From the NCBI RefSeq assembly GCF_028453695.1, contig NC_135782.1, positions 3,286,001 to 3,350,000 of the forward strand: DNA of 64,000 nt, read 5' to 3'. This document shows positions 12,771 through 26,800 of the stretch, piece by piece. Source of the stretch: Augochlora pura (lineage: Eukaryota > Arthropoda > Insecta > Hymenoptera > Halictidae). The notes beneath the pieces were generated by a model. The model was not told the origin of the DNA, ran no database searches, and saw only the letters and a list, made by a program, of their open reading frames with translations. The translations under genes were made by a program, and so were the position numbers. Within the stretch, counting starts at the first letter, position 1, and every line of letters begins with the position of its first letter.

Positions 12771-15159
12771 ACCAATTATATCATTCTATATTCACCTTGA
12801 CCGACGTCGCCCTCTCTCTCTCTTTTCTCTCCGATTTAAAAAAAAAACGAAGAATATTTGAGCACCTATATCTGCTCATAAATAAACACGTCTTCGTCAA
12901 CGCAGCAAGCAAATTTCCCGGCTATTTTCCTGGACTTCGTGACACGTTCTGCGCCGGAAAACGTCTCTCGTCACCGAAGAACTGTAGAAACGTTTCCCGG
13001 CTGATCCGCAATTTAATCGCGCGCGAGAGAGAGGAGAGAGAAAGAGAAAGAGAGAGAAAGAGATCCGGGATCCTCCAATCTCGACTTTAATCAGCCGAAA
13101 TTGTAACAAGGAGGCGCCCCTGTCCCCGACGAATTTTCCGCCGCATTTTCCCGGCGCATCCACTCTCTCTCGGGCACGGACGCGGAATTCTTTCCGCGTC
13201 GGTCGACGGTAACGGAGCTCTCGAAATATTCAGAGAATCCGCCACCGGGGAGGCGGAATCTTATTTATTCGATGCACTTTCACGGACGGCTGCCGGCGAA
13301 CAGTGTTCACCTGGTCGCTGTCTACCGGCTCACCTGTTCTAGTTTCCGTAGTACAACAAATTTAATAAAAATATTGAAAGACGGTAATTCTTCGTACGAT
13401 GCCTTTAATTTTCCTTTGTGTTAATTTAGGAGAAATTGTTTTATATTTCGATCGCTTATTTTATATTCTATTGCAGCTTTTATTGTACCTTTTGTTGTTT
13501 TTTTTCGTTTTTGTTTTTCCTTTTTATTTATTTCGTTTAATTTCATAGCTGTGCTGACGTAAAGTTAGGTTATTTTGACAGAGGGTTGCTTTCGTTTGCT
13601 AAATAAATCTTGTTATTATTATTGCTATTATTATTTAATAATATGACAAATATTGTCGACATTATTATCGTTATTTAATAATTGCAATAGCGATAACAAT
13701 ATTTATTTCGTCAAAGGGGTAGTTTCAGCCAGGTGCACGTGGAACGGGTCTGGTTAAGGCGATCGGTTTCGCCGTCGTCCGCTCCGCCGCGATTTTTCCG
13801 TTATTAACGAGATGGTTTACGAACGCGTAGCAGCCGATACTTATTAATTCTCGCGGCGCGGGGTTCGCGGGCCCTCTCGTAACGCTCGCGTGCACTCTCC
13901 GCCGCCGCCGACGCCGCCGCTCGAGTGCCTCGCTATTAAGTGCAACACATCCTAGAGAAAGATTACAGGCGAACGGTTTATGAATAGCTCGATAAATCTC
14001 GGGGCTGATACCGTTCGCAGTTTATGTGTTGGTTTTAAATGCTCGTTTAACGCTCGCGGCGATTTATCGCGAGATTATCGAGCGGGAACGCGCGCCTCGC
14101 GAATCTTCGAAACTTCTCGCGAGGACATCCCTCTCTCTCTCTCTCCCTTCTCTGCTTTCGGTGGCTTTTCATCGCAGTGGAGGCTCGTGGGATTCGATCG
14201 GTCAACGGGCCCCGATTTCTTTCTATAAATCGGTTACGCTTGTTCGAGCGTAATGGCGTAAACGATCGTCGCGGAGGAAAGTTTGTGGCAAGGCGAATTT
14301 ATCCAAAGTCGATAGAAAAAATTGCAATTTCATTATTACATAGTATATGGTATTTTTATTTTCTCGATATAACGGTATATTATTTTATTTATTATAATAA
14401 TAGTATATTCGAATTGGTTATGTTTCGATTGGACGCGATGGCGTTCCCAGATCAATTCGACGGGGTACTTTTTCGCGGACGGTTTTTCGGTGTCGCTCGG
14501 CAGCCATGGGTGAACGGTCGTGAGAAAAGTGAGAGGAACCATAAAATATCGATTGTTCATCGACGCTCCGTTAACCTCGGATCTCGGTATTAATTGAGAC
14601 GTTGGCAAGAAACCCCGGCGATCGATCTGGTTCCGGTTGCGCAACAATCGGATCGGCCCGGTGAATAATGGAATCGACCTTTTCGGGCAGCGCGCGCGCG
14701 CGAGAGAGAGCATTGTTCGTCGGCCGATTCTCTTGCGAAACCGAAGGGCCTTTATTTTATATATCGGCGGCGCGCCGATAAAACTCGCGCTCGTGTTCAT
14801 TGAATGCTACAAGTTACTCTGAAATTACCGCCGCGGTCTCGTATGATTCATTGTTTACCGACGGACACGGTGGTTTCTTTCGAGCGATACGATTTCCGCG
14901 CCGATTTTCTGCCGTTCGGTTGAAATCTCGCGTTCTCTTTTCGCGACCTGTCCCTCCCTTCTCCATTTCTGTCTGGTATCTCTGTTGTTCGGCGGGGTAT
15001 GCCGGCTGTCTCGTAATTTGTTCGACGAATAGTGTAACGTTTCCCGATGCCAGATAGGCGGTCGATTGACGGCGATATTAGCGGCGAGTTACATTGTAAT
15101 ACGTTCGCGCCGGTCGAACCTGTGCGTTCGCTCGATTGTTAATTATTTCGTTCGGGAGT
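12771..15159. other. No gene seen
   Basis: GA tract at 13,024-13,061, GCC triplets at 13,900-13,921, a CT tract at 14,130-14,148, and an AT-rich block at 14,330-14,410. Nothing coding supported. Confidence 0.5.
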
Positions 15160-15430
15160 GTGGTTGAGATATTATGTAATTCGAAGGTACCGGGGTTATG
15201 GTGTAATTCGAGTACAATGTAGTTGATTTATCATGTAATTTACGTGCGATGTAATTGAGTTATAATGCTGTTCGAATATAATACAATTTCATTGTACTGT
15301 AATGCAAGTCGAATGTTGTGCAATTGAATTGTAATGTAATTTGAATAAAATAGAATTCAAACACAAGCTGACTGCATTATAATATAATTGAAATGTAATG
15401 CAATTTAAATACAATAAAAAAAAATTGAAT
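15160..15430. repeat. Degenerate TGTAATTGAATTATAA array
   Basis: AT-rich diverged units with period about 17-30 bp. Nothing coding. Confidence 0.5.
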
Positions 15431-16689
15431 TTCAGTTACAATAAAATTCAAATACAATACGATTATATATTTATAGTTATTCATTTATACATGTATACAT
15501 ATTTATTAACAAATTCTACACTCGAAAAAATTTAATTTAATATTTTAGATTTTAGAACTTTAGAACATCAATTTTAGAATTTTAATATTTTAGAACATCG
15601 ATCATCGTACTTATGCACCTGTCACATGTCACCTGACAAGACGAGATTGATCTCATCAGAAATTTCACGTAGATAGAACCGATTTATAATTTCGTCGATC
15701 GCCGCGACCCAATTTGCCGGAAGCAAACGTCTTCTGCTCAGGCATATATTTAAATGGCTTGTTAGAGGCTGCTCCAGATTTGCCATCCGCGCGACCTTTG
15801 AACGTTTAACTATCTGACAGCGTGTATCTCGGCGACCCGAAGCAGAGAGCCCGTGAGGACCCGTTGCACGCTGTCTCATTATATGCTACGCCTATATTGT
15901 ATACACACCTAGCTCGCAATTTGCCGCAGTCTCCCCGGAGAGTGCTTTTGGAGGTCGGTCTATTCTTACCTGGGCCGCCTCTCTCTCTGCTCGCGCTTCC
16001 GTCTACCGAAATACGATTCATGAAACTGTACAGACATTCGCGGTCCCCGCGAATATACTGAAATTTTTTGCGAGGAAATTTCAAGAATTAAAAATACCAA
16101 GTCGAGATATTTAATAATGTGTGGATCGAGGTTTTTTTATACGATTTATGATATAATTTATGTGAGTGGAAATTGAAGGATAGTATTTTGATTTTAGACT
16201 TTGTTGATTGTAGGACGAAGTATGGTCATTTGCTGGATAATTTGTTGACTGGAAATTATAATTGATATATTGTTCGAATACAATTTCGTTCGATATATTA
16301 TTTATAAATCATAGGCGCTACGTAATTCCAATATAATTATTGTTCGATATATGAATAGAGGAATTTTTAGAATTTTACACTGTTCGAGCAAGATTTTAAT
16401 GATTTATAAACATTAAATTTTTCACAAAGATGCTGTTAGCAGATTATTGTGCAAGTAGCAGCGCATCTACCACGTGTGCGTACACTTTTAACCATTACGC
16501 AATAAGTATTTTCGGTAGAGCACCGTATATCTGAATAATACATAGAAACATCATTCGCAATTCATTAGGAAGACTATGCGAAACAGCGCCAATAGTTTAT
16601 AACATGAGATAATAGTTTACAATCTTGTATGGATACAATGCAATTTGCAGCAGAACTTCGAATATTGAATAATCGAACGACGACACCGC

Positions 16690-17224
16690 CAATGAGATAG
16701 AAATAATTTTTCCATGTTTTATAAACAATTCACTGGTAAATTGACTAATTAGTTCTTATTTAGATCCCTGAAGAATAATTCTAATAATAATTTTAATAAT
16801 AATAGCCATTCGTCTTGGGCAATCGCAGCTTACAATTCAAGGCTCGCTTTGAAATACTGTAACTCAGCGAGAAAAAATCGCAGCCGAGTGTAGTTTTTTT
16901 TAAATAAAAAAGGAAAGATCGAACTTTATTTCACCGTAAATGGCATGTCAATAAAAAATTTTTTACGGTCCGTGTGATTTTTCAAACTTTCAATGAGCGG
17001 TGGATGCAATTTTCGATACGGCGAAAATGGCCTTATAATTTAAATAGTTATAGTGAATAGAGTGCAACAAACTAAAAATCCATTAACACTGTTTTAAAGA
17101 GGAGGTTTCAAGCTATCATTTAAAAAAATAGTCACCATTTTACGATCATTTTTTACGAAGTTATCGTCGGTCAAAGTTCGCCAATTTCTACGAAGCTACT
17201 CCACGTTATTCGAAGCTATTTTAA
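16690..17224 (-). repeat. Modular dispersed repeat, copy B (inverted relative to A)
   Basis: It runs from AATTCACTGGTAAATTGACT through AGCGAGAAAAAATCGCAGCC to GTCGGTCAAAGTTCGCCAAT. It matches copy A over the full length on the opposite strand, with a few short indels (for example near 16,765 and 17,050). Confidence 0.7.
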
Positions 17225-18394
17225 TACATTAATAAATTTTTATTTATAAATTAAATCACTGTCCCGTGTCTTTCATAGTGTATCATCTTTATCATTAGCG
17301 CGAAATTATCAATAGCGCTAGTCCCATTCGATTGCTCGAAGTGCTGATCAATGCTTGCGAACCTTTTCACGAGGCGGCCTTAATCGCGTGTCTCGCGGCT
17401 ATTGATACGCGGAAGTCGCATTCTGGTAAGCGGATCGACTAGGAGTCGATCCCGGTTGGCAACGAGACGGTAAAGAGGTCACCGGTGGTGAGTTCTATCG
17501 GGGGGTGGAGGACTATTTACGGTCGGGACACGAGATCGCTCTTTTAGAGAGCAGAGAAAACGAAAATCGTTGCGCAGAGGGTATTATTGCTAGATATTTA
17601 TAATAATACTAATTATTATTATTATTATTAGGTAGTAGTATTAATATTTACAATATTTAAGTAGTTATTAATATTTACAGCTCAATTTTAATAAAAAGTC
17701 TTGTCTTAATAAAAATTGTCATTCGACGATTTTAGTCGAGTAATTTGTCATTAGTGTTCTTCTATTTTTAATGTTACGATATTGTTATCGATATCAAAAA
17801 TCCACGGTATACTAATCACAGCACGTCCAATTCAGATACAATAGCGCAAAAATGGGAGATTTTTCGCGGGTCTCCGCGAGCGTGCAACCGGCGCACCACA
17901 ATCATGCACTTGCCCTCGCAAATTCCGCGGTCGACCCATGGAGCCGTGGCGCGTTCGACGGAGATGGACTGCGAGAAATTTGATACTCGTTCGGCATTAA
18001 GATTACCTGCCGCAAAACGAAGCGATAACTCAAAGACCGCTGCGGCGACGGCGGCGCCGGTAGTTGCCGGTGCTTCCTTCTCTTATCAGACACCGCATTA
18101 GCGCAATTATCGGCATTACCGTCCGAGATGATTATAGAGCGGATAGACTGCCACGCTCGATTTTCGTTTTCGTTTTCCAAGCGACGATAATGCGCGACCA
18201 GTGGAGCGTGGTTTATTAACGATCTGGGTATGTACGCAGCTATTACCGCGGTGACAAGGCCCCGGTGTTTCTCTTGATTTTTTTTATTGATTAGCAGGGT
18301 GGTTGGTTCATTAATTTTCACGCAGACTGTTGAATTAATTACTTCATTTTTTATAATTAAATTAAATACTCTTCAGACAGTCTCTAGAGTTAAG

Positions 18395-18770
18395 GAAAGC
18401 TGTGTCTTTATAAGGGGTACTTTAAAGTGCCGTAACTTCGCGAAAAAAAATCGCAGCCGTGTTTCTCTTTTTTCACATTCAAGGGGAAGGATTGAACTTC
18501 GTTTCAGTGGAAACGGCATCATCGAGAAAAATTTTTCAAGGTACGTGCATTTCGTCAAACTTTCAATATGCAGACTCTGCTTCTTTTTTCAATATGAAGA
18601 ATATGGCTTCATATTTGAAGAGTTACAGCGGCGGAGGTGTGTCAAATTTAAAATCGAGAAATACTGTTTTAAAGTAGAAATTTCAAGCTTTAATTTAAAA
18701 AAAGAATCATCATTTTATCATAACTTTTTACGGAGTTATCGAAAGTGAAAATTGACCAATTTCGATCGAA
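18395..18770 (-). repeat. Modular dispersed repeat, copy D
   Basis: It contains AAAAAAAATCGCAGCCGTGT, GGATTGAACTTCGTTTCAGT, TTTCAAGCTTTAATTTAAAA and AAAATTGACCAATTTCGATC. Arrangement is as in copy B, more diverged. Confidence 0.55.
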
Positions 18771-19339
18771 ATTTCATCTATAATATCATCACTTCGAGCA
18801 GTATAAATTATTATTACATTATTTATTTGTCAATTACACCTTATAATATTCTTTTAAGTGAAAAGCTATAGTTATCGACAAATTTTTGGACTCGCGAAAG
18901 TTTGTCGAAAATTAAAATATCTCCTCTCGTCTTTTTATACAAATTAATTATAAATAGATACGACTGCGCTGATCGACGAACGATAAAAAGATCTCTCGAA
19001 TAATATTCAAGTTCTGCCGATCCAAGCAGAAGCCAACGATGCCACTGCGGATTCATTTCATCGGGTCTGTTCTGACCATTTCCTGATTACCAGTCCCGAC
19101 CGCTGCTGGATGCTGCACTAAAGGAAATAATAGATGTTTATAGCTGTGCACTTTGGTTTCACCGTAGCGTACGGTCCGCGTGATTAGCGAGAGCAAGACG
19201 GCGAAAATACCGGTCGACCAGACGCGTCTCTGCAACACGCGTCGTCGACGTTTCGACGAGTGGATTGGCGGAATGCGCAAAAGCGCCGTTTGTTTATGAA
19301 AAATTCTGTCATGGAACAAACCGTTTCCAAAGATCGGAA

Positions 19340-19560
19340 ATGAAGAATTTAATTCAACGATATTATTGTTAGTTTGACGATACTTTCTTTGGCTTAATAA
19401 TATTTTTTTAATTCGACGAATTTTATTTAATTCAAGGATATTGTTTTAGTTCAAAGATATTTTTTTAATTCAACAATATACTTTTAATTCAACGACATAT
19501 TTTACTTCAAAAATATCTTTTTAGTTCAACAATATCTTTTTACCTTCTTACCTCAAAGCT
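19340..19560. repeat. Degenerate TTTAATTCAACGATAT array
   Basis: About nine units of AATTCAACGATATTTTTTT type, period near 20-25 bp. No gene. Confidence 0.55.
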
Positions 19561-20021
19561 AACATTTATAAATAAATTAATTTATTTTACATGAACTAAA
19601 CTTCAGCGAATCGACCAAACGGATTTCTCCTCGAATAATTCGTTCTTCCGTCGATCGATCCGATATAATCGAACGCGTCCGGGTCGGTACGGACCCGATG
19701 GCCGCGTCGGCCGGGTCAATACCCTAAAAGCATCCTTTTAGCGAACGTTTGCCGTCGTATGAATATTGAAGGAGGACGAGCGGAAGTCGGGCCGACGGCG
19801 CGATGCGATCGTAAAGACCGACCGAATTCAAATTTGAAAGGGGGGTCGTCTCGCTCTAGTCGCTAAAAGATCCCCGGGCAGATGTGCCGTAACCGCTAGC
19901 TGGAAACGCGAGAATGAATAAAGAAACGTCCTTTCAATTAATCCTTTAGAGGCGACGTCCGCGCGGTGTACAGACGCTCCTTTATTATTTATTAAATCCT
20001 GCAGAATTTTACGTATATTCG

Positions 20022-20175
20022 AGTCATGTTGGGAATATTATTTGAGTTATATTATAAATATTATTTGAGTTATATTATAAATATTATTTGAGTTTTATTA
20101 TGAATATTATTTGAGTTTTATTATGAATATTATTTGAGTTATATTATGAATATTATACGAGTTATATTATTAACA
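20022..20175. repeat. 23-bp tandem array
   Basis: The unit ATATTATTTGAGTTATATTA plus TAA is repeated about six times at exact 23-bp spacing (TTTGAG at 20041, 20064, 20087 and on). It then decays into related AT-rich sequence to about 20,290. Confidence 0.85.
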
Positions 20176-21525
20176 TTATTGGAGTCATATTACAAATGAT
20201 ATTATGAATTATACAAATGATATTAAATAAGTAATATTAGGAATAATATTGCTAATATTATAAACAATATTCCAAACATTCCAAATAACATTGCAACATT
20301 AAAATATCATTGAATAAATTTATAAAATATAACAGAGAGATCACGAAACCGGACGACAGTTAACCCTTTCACATTGCCGGGCGATTTGATCGCCGTCTGA
20401 AAGGTATCAGGACAGCCATTGAAAATACGTCGCCCATCGTTCCCTAATCAATCCTAGCCTCCGCGTAGCGTAGAATCGGAGGCCGCGGCGCGTCGACGAT
20501 CCCAAGACTCCGCTTTTTCGCCCCGAAAAAAGGGAGCAGAACAACGAACCGGTCGAACTGGCATCCGAGCATTGTTCGCCCGGTCGGATGGAAGTCATTA
20601 GACTCCGTCGGGCTGTCTTTAATCCGACCAAGATAAACCATTGTGCCCGGTCCGACGGAAGAAAGAAATCAATATCGGCCGGGCGACTTCCTCCCGCGCT
20701 TTTCGCCGCCTCCCATCCTCCCACCCCCGGTTCGGGAGTTTCTCATCGGTAGACTGCTCTTTAAAACACGTGAAACTCCTGAAAAGCCGATTGTCTCCCG
20801 CTCGGCCCGGAAGCGGTTTCGGCAGTCTAACCGCTTCCGCCAGAACGGGCTTTGAAACTTCGCCCCGGTTCGATGCGAAAACACGATAAACGCGGCAGTG
20901 TACCTATTATGGAACGCGGTCGAATCGTGGCCCCTATATGGAACGGCAAGTTGTGCGATAGAAAAATAATAAAAATAGGGTAGAAAAAATATGTAGTGAT
21001 GCGAGAGAAAAATCTTAGCTTATCTTCAAGCGTTGCTCTTTGTAACTATGTAATTTATAAGAGTAATAAATTTTGTATAATAAGAGATATAAAATAAATA
21101 TATAGCAGTCAGATAGGCGAATTAAGTCACCCTTGCGTTAGCTGATCTTTTCTGTCTTCGATCGCCATTTTTTGACAATAATACACGATTATCTCCGTAC
21201 ATTGCGTTTACTCTAAGAAAAAGCATTCTTCAGAAGCCTCTCGTTTTCCAATTTCGTGTAACATTAACCGCGCATTTATAAATTCGAGGGCATCCTCTCC
21301 GCAAACAGCGATCGCTACCGATCGCGTCGGGGGACTCGAAAACGGCGGACAGTTATCAGCGATAAAACACCTCGGCGGAAAGATAACAGCGCCGACTTTC
21401 GTCCCGCGTCGGGCCGGCGAGCTCGTAAAACGTGCCCGCGTCGTTTCAAATTTTATCGGCGATATTTTTTCGTGCGCGATGCGTCAGTGCCCGAAGGGTT
21501 CGTTATCCTCCGAAAAACGCCGGGG

Positions 21526-21562
<37 letters not shown>

Positions 21563-21614
21563 GAGGAGCAAGATAGCAACGAAAAAGGGAACGAAATTTG
21601 AATTTTACGAGCCC

Positions 21615-21672
21615 GCTCCCCTCCGCTCCGCTCCGCTCCGCTCCGCTCCGCTCCGCTCCGCTCCGCTCCGCT
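21615..21672. repeat. CTCCG pentanucleotide array, about 11 units
   Basis: Near-perfect CTCCG units, 50 bp downstream of a GA microsatellite (21,530-21,560). Open on both strands by composition only. Confidence 0.9.
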
Positions 21673-23105
21673 TCTTCGCCCCCGCGGCAGCGATACTAAA
21701 TTCGTGACGCCGCGCGATTTTCGCGAGCTTTTTATTAAGGGTCGGCGTGGAAGACGATCGCGGACAAAAGCGACGAGGCCGGCCCCCGAGGATCTTTCGT
21801 CGGCGCAGACGGCGTTATTGTCCGCCTTTAAAAATAGAGAGCCGTTCGCGACCCGTTGCGCGCGGCGTTTCCTGCGCGCCGCGCGGCTCCGCTTCGACCC
21901 AGCTGGTGCGAAGAGCCCGGGGACTCGTTCGACTAGAATTCTGTATATAAATCGGCCGGCGAACGACGGGATGGGTAATTAGAGCCGCTCCGGATTGCAA
22001 CCGGCCCCCGCCCCCCCTAAGTACCCACGAACGAGGAAATTGATTTTACTCGTTAGTCAGCTGCTGCACCCTTTTACCGGCCGTCGCTGAGATGGCCGAG
22101 CTCCACCTCCTCCTGGACGGCGAATTATTCCGAGAGGAAATCCGACCTCTGCGAAAATTCACGGCGATTAACTGTGAGCATGGTTACTGTTAAATAGCGC
22201 ACGGTTTTCTTAAGCGAACAATGCCGCTGTTTTATTTTTAATAAAAACGTGGAATAAAGTTTTTAGTTTCGGTAAAAGCGATCGTTTCGAAATGCTCTTT
22301 TAATCCGAAGCACTCGGTTCTTTTTGCCAAAAGGATTTTTTATTAATTTTATAGACTGTCAGATATTTATGCTTTCTAGAATATTTAATTAAATTTCTAT
22401 CGCAAAGGAAATTTTGAAAACATTTTTCTACTTTTCGTTTAACAGGGTTAATTGAGTTTTCCAGCGAACGGCTCAATTTTTAATAAATTATACAATCTTG
22501 TAACAACATTATTATAAATACATCCCTGTATATATAACATTCCAACTATTGCAGAGGAACGCTGAACAATTTTCTAAAGCCACAGTATCTTTTATTCTCA
22601 TTTTATTCTTATTTTACCGAATAATATTTTAGGAAACGAGATTATACGAGATGAATATATCGCCGATGATCGATGGTTAATTCGGGGCAATTAACGGGAA
22701 GCGATCGGAACAGGAAAACGTTAAATCGTCGGAATTGGAAACAGAGAGAGAGCTCCCACGGTTCGTAATTATAGAAGGCCGCATCGACGTTTGATACCTG
22801 GGTGTACAGCGTCGGTGATCAATTGTGTCTTCGGCTCGGAAGTTCTGTTTGACCCACATAGGCGTTTGGCGTCGGTCAACACGTTAACTAGATTATGAGC
22901 TATTCGAAACTGCTGCTAGTACCCTTCCCTCCCCTCCCCCTCTCCCCAGTCGGAGCGAAACTACTGGTGTCCACGCTGTCGAAACTTTAAATTATTCCGG
23001 CGATAGTTTAGACGGTCGAGCGTCTGCAAATTCATTATGCAGTTTAGAGTGCAGCGACTGAAAATATATGTCGTCGTTACGTTGGCTGAATCGACGGATA
23101 AATAC

Positions 23106-23195
23106 TTAACCCTTTGCACTCGAGTTCGAGGCACCGCTAAAATTATTCCATTACGTTCCAAAATAATTTTTGTAACGATAAGGTTTGGATTTAAA
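23106..23195 (+). mobile_element. piggyBac-like MITE, other arm
   Basis: It begins TTAACCCTTTGCACTCGA, then GAGGCACCGCTAAAATTATTCC and AAGGTTTGGATTT. This is the reverse complement of the end opposite to the one at 1,111: its inner AAGGTTTGGATTT matches AAATCCAAACCTT there. It is a half-element truncated in AT-rich sequence. Confidence 0.6.
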
Positions 23196-23589
23196 ATAAA
23201 TATAAATTGATGTAAATACAAAAATAAATATGAAGAATAAATATAAATAAATATAAGCTGTCTTTCTGCTCTGAGAAATTCTCGAAGAAGTTGTAATTAT
23301 TATAATATCGTGAAGGAAATGGTTGAAGAGGTGGATGCAGAGGAAATAATGTGTAATGGCGTACGAAGAAGAAGCGAGGCGCAGCATGAAATTCTCTGCT
23401 TCCGATGCCCGGTGCTTTCTTATCGGCAGCACCGGAATCTCGCCTATGGGGCTTCCGTTTATTTCGTGAGTCAGAAGACAAAAGCAATTTGTAGAGAAAG
23501 AGTAACGGGTCATTTAGGGGTTATTAGTTCCGCCTCGAGAGCAGAGCAACGCGAAAGTGGGGTTCGAGGAGAGGCGTAAAGGCAGTCAA

Positions 23590-23810
23590 GTGTATCTCTC
23601 TCTCTCTCGTCATTTCTCTCTCGACCCTCTCTGTCTTTCTTGTCATTTCTTCCTCGACCCCTCTCTCTCTCTTTCGTCTTTTCTCTCTCTTTTTCTCTCG
23701 TCATTTCTCTCTCTCGCTTTCGTCGTTTCTCTCTCACCCCCTCTATCTCTTGCTCTACCCCTCTCTCTCTCTCTCTCTCAACGTCTTTCTCTCTCCCTCT
23801 CCAGGGTCCC
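23590..23810. repeat. Long interrupted CT tract
   Basis: About 220 bp of CT-rich sequence with CGTCATTTCTCTCTC units at 23,610, 23,638 and 23,698. It keeps both strands open and explains the long ORFs here. Confidence 0.9.
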
Positions 23811-26800
23811 CCGTGTGTTTCCCTTAAACATCGCCCCACGGATTTCTCAGAGGAAGCGGCTCCCCGGCTGTAAGGTCGCCGCCTCCACGAACTGCTACAC
23901 GCCTCGTGGAACCGTAGTCCGACAAGCGAGAAGAGGGTCCTCCCCGGCCGAACAGAGACCAAACTCTCATTTGTCGGGTAATATTTATGTAAATGTTTAC
24001 ACGGGACGTGTCCTTTGGCGGAAGGAGGAGCGCAAACAGCCCCGCTCGCCGAAGGGTGTCCAAAGTCTCTCTCGAAGGGGTTGGAAACTCGGGAAGAAGT
24101 ATTTACATCATTTAGCCGGGAAGCTACCTTCAATCGCTGAGATACACTCGCGTACTGTGATTAACGCCGCTTCCTCCGTGTTTCTCGATCTTTGGACGAA
24201 CGACGAATTTGTTTATACTTTCAGCGAGTCGCGACTAACGAGCAACGATTATCAGATAGCAATAATTTTTTCTGCGATTCGAAACTTCATTTTCCTTTGT
24301 TATAATAAATAGGGGGAGAATTGAAAAAGAATCGTTCTGTTAGGGCGTTTGTTAGGATGAAAATAGTATAACAATGTTATTAAATTTTTAAGATGTCTCC
24401 GCTGTTTTTTATTCTTTTTTGTTTGGCTTTGAAGCGTGAAATTTTCAGAGAGCGATTAGAGAGATTTTAGAGAGCGATTGATCTATTGTTAATAAAAATG
24501 TTAATAATTGCAACATTGATGATAGATATATTATTTACAGCAATGCTACTAATAAAAATATTAATAGCAATATTATCCAGCTCGCGGGAAGTATTTGTCA
24601 GCGTGTTTCCTGGGTCGCGACATCCCTGGAAATTTGTCAAGGACCCGTTCGTTATCCGAAATAAATTTCCCGGTAGAAAACGCCGTCCGGGGACGTCGCG
24701 ACGCGAGGCGTCGCCGTCGCCCTTCCCACCGGAGACGCCTCGTGGTTTCTTCTCGGACACACGCGGACGCGCGGCCCCGCAATCTCGTCGAGTGCCCGCG
24801 CAAGAAAAATCAAAACGTCTCCCGTTCTACGCGCGAGCATTTGTCTCCGCCCACCAACCCTTTTAACATTTCGCGCGCGCGAAACAGCCGCCTCCGTCTC
24901 GCGACGCCCGTTCAGAACCACCCTTCACCTTTCACGGTTTTTCCGCGCCTCCGACCGGCCGCCGCTTTTGTTCCCCATCCCGGAAAACGCCGATCAAACT
25001 TCTGCTTCCCGTTCGCGCGTAATATCGCGGAAAAAACTTCTCCCGTTATTCTTATTTTCGTCCCGGAGCCTCGTATTTTTATTACCTCCCGGATCCTGGT
25101 ATTCTTATTTTCTCTTGGATTCCGGTGTTCTTATTTCGTTCCGGATCCTGTTATTCGCGTTTCATACGCCGTTCGTCGCTGCACGCGATACTTCGACGGG
25201 GAAAGCAAACTTTTGTTGCAGTCGTTTCAGAACGCGCCGCGACGCTTGCGATTCGCGGTGCCATGAAAACGTTGGTTTTTCTCCTCGCAGCTCCAATGAT
25301 TTCTTATAAGATGTATCATAGAAATTTGATTATTAATTTAATTATTTCAATTTTTAATTTCTGGCAATTTTTGTATATATTGTATTATATTGTAGCGTGT
25401 TGTGTACAAGCTTTATGTATAGTTTACCCCCTTGGACTACGACCACCCAATCACGTCGACGCGTCGCTGGGCGGAAATGAAAAACCGTCGTTCGCGACGT
25501 TAAACCGTTAATTATCGCGCTTATCGAAGGCGCTCGTCGCAAACGCGAGAATAGCTCTCTCTCTCTCTCTCCCCGGTAAATAAAAATATCATCGCCGCGT
25601 GTACGTCCATTCCGGCGTCTCGTTAGGCGGTCCCAGGAAATTAGCTGGAACCACGCGACGAACCGCTTCCCGAATAATCCTCGTTTTGCGTATCGCGACG
25701 GAAGCCGGCGGAAAGAAAGAAGCGAATCTCCGCGCGGTTAAATCGAGCGTGATCGCGCGGCGGGCCGAGGAATCCGCGAATCCCGCCAACGAGGCGATGG
25801 AGGCGCTATGCTTCGACTGATCTACTAATTGGAGGGTGGGCCAACGAGAGCCACGGGGGGGTTGCGCGGCAAATTGGGCTGATACACAGGGGGGCGAGAG
25901 AGAGAGAGAGAGAGAGCCGCGTGACGCCTATAAATACGACGCATCGCCGGAATATTTTTGTGCGACGGGTTACGGCGCCGATACTACGCGTACGCCGCGT
26001 GTCTCCTAACTGGGGAGAGTCGCCGAAAAATTTCAGGCTTTTAACGGCGCAGGGGAGTGCACTCGTCGCCAACGAGTAACCAATTACCGTGCCTTTGGGT
26101 TCGTCTTTCGACGCGATCGATTTCATTTTTATCGAATTAGCGTGCCGTCTTCTGTCGTGCTTGGATTTTATAATCTTTCGTTTTATTTTCAGGTATATTA
26201 TTTTATATTATTTTATTTTACATACATTGAACACACTGAAAAGCAATGTCTCCCAATAGGGGATGATTTTCACTCGCTTTATTCGGACAAGAATCGTCTC
26301 GCAAAGAAATCCTGTAAAAAGACACGTGTTGTCATTGAATTTCGTACCGGAGTTCGTTGCCACGACAACTTTCTACGGATAAAAAGGGAAAATCTGCCGG
26401 GCGGTTTTCTAGTTAACGAGAGACGACGCAGTGTATGCCACGCACTCGCGCGCGTCGACGGCAGGCTCGAGCGCACGGCCGCGGATCGATAGAGGGTCAC
26501 CGTGCATTATAACGCGGTGCCGGTCGCGCCGGCACTTTTATCGGGCACGGGGACTATTTTTCTTCCTTATCCGAGCAGCAGCACACGGCCGCTGAAAACC
26601 CGTTTTCTTCGTTTCGGACAAAAAGAGTCGCGCCTCCACTGACCGATCTCCGACGCCCTGGAAGTCGTTAGCAACCCCTTCCATTCGACGTTAATGCACT
26701 CCGCGGAATCACGAAGGTCGCGTATTATTAACGGCACGACGCGTGGTTCTGTGTCGAGTCGTTTCGGGTCAGCGGAGAATTTTCTTCGTTCTAATTTCAG

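Noticed and set aside
20359..20402. TTAACCCTTTC start resembling the MITE terminus (also at 26,832, 44,199 and 49,812)
   Set aside because: The similarity stops after the first 8-10 bases; the bodies do not match either arm of the MITE family.
23510..24312. Long ORFs on both strands (207 and 251 codons)
   Set aside because: They run through a CT microsatellite, which is stop-free on both strands, and start at non-ATG or weak sites. The protein is low-complexity Ser/Leu/Phe or Arg/Glu.
24595..25266. 223-codon plus-strand ORF
   Set aside because: Arg/Pro/Ser-rich translation of CpG-rich, stop-poor sequence with overlapping ORFs in other frames and no domain.
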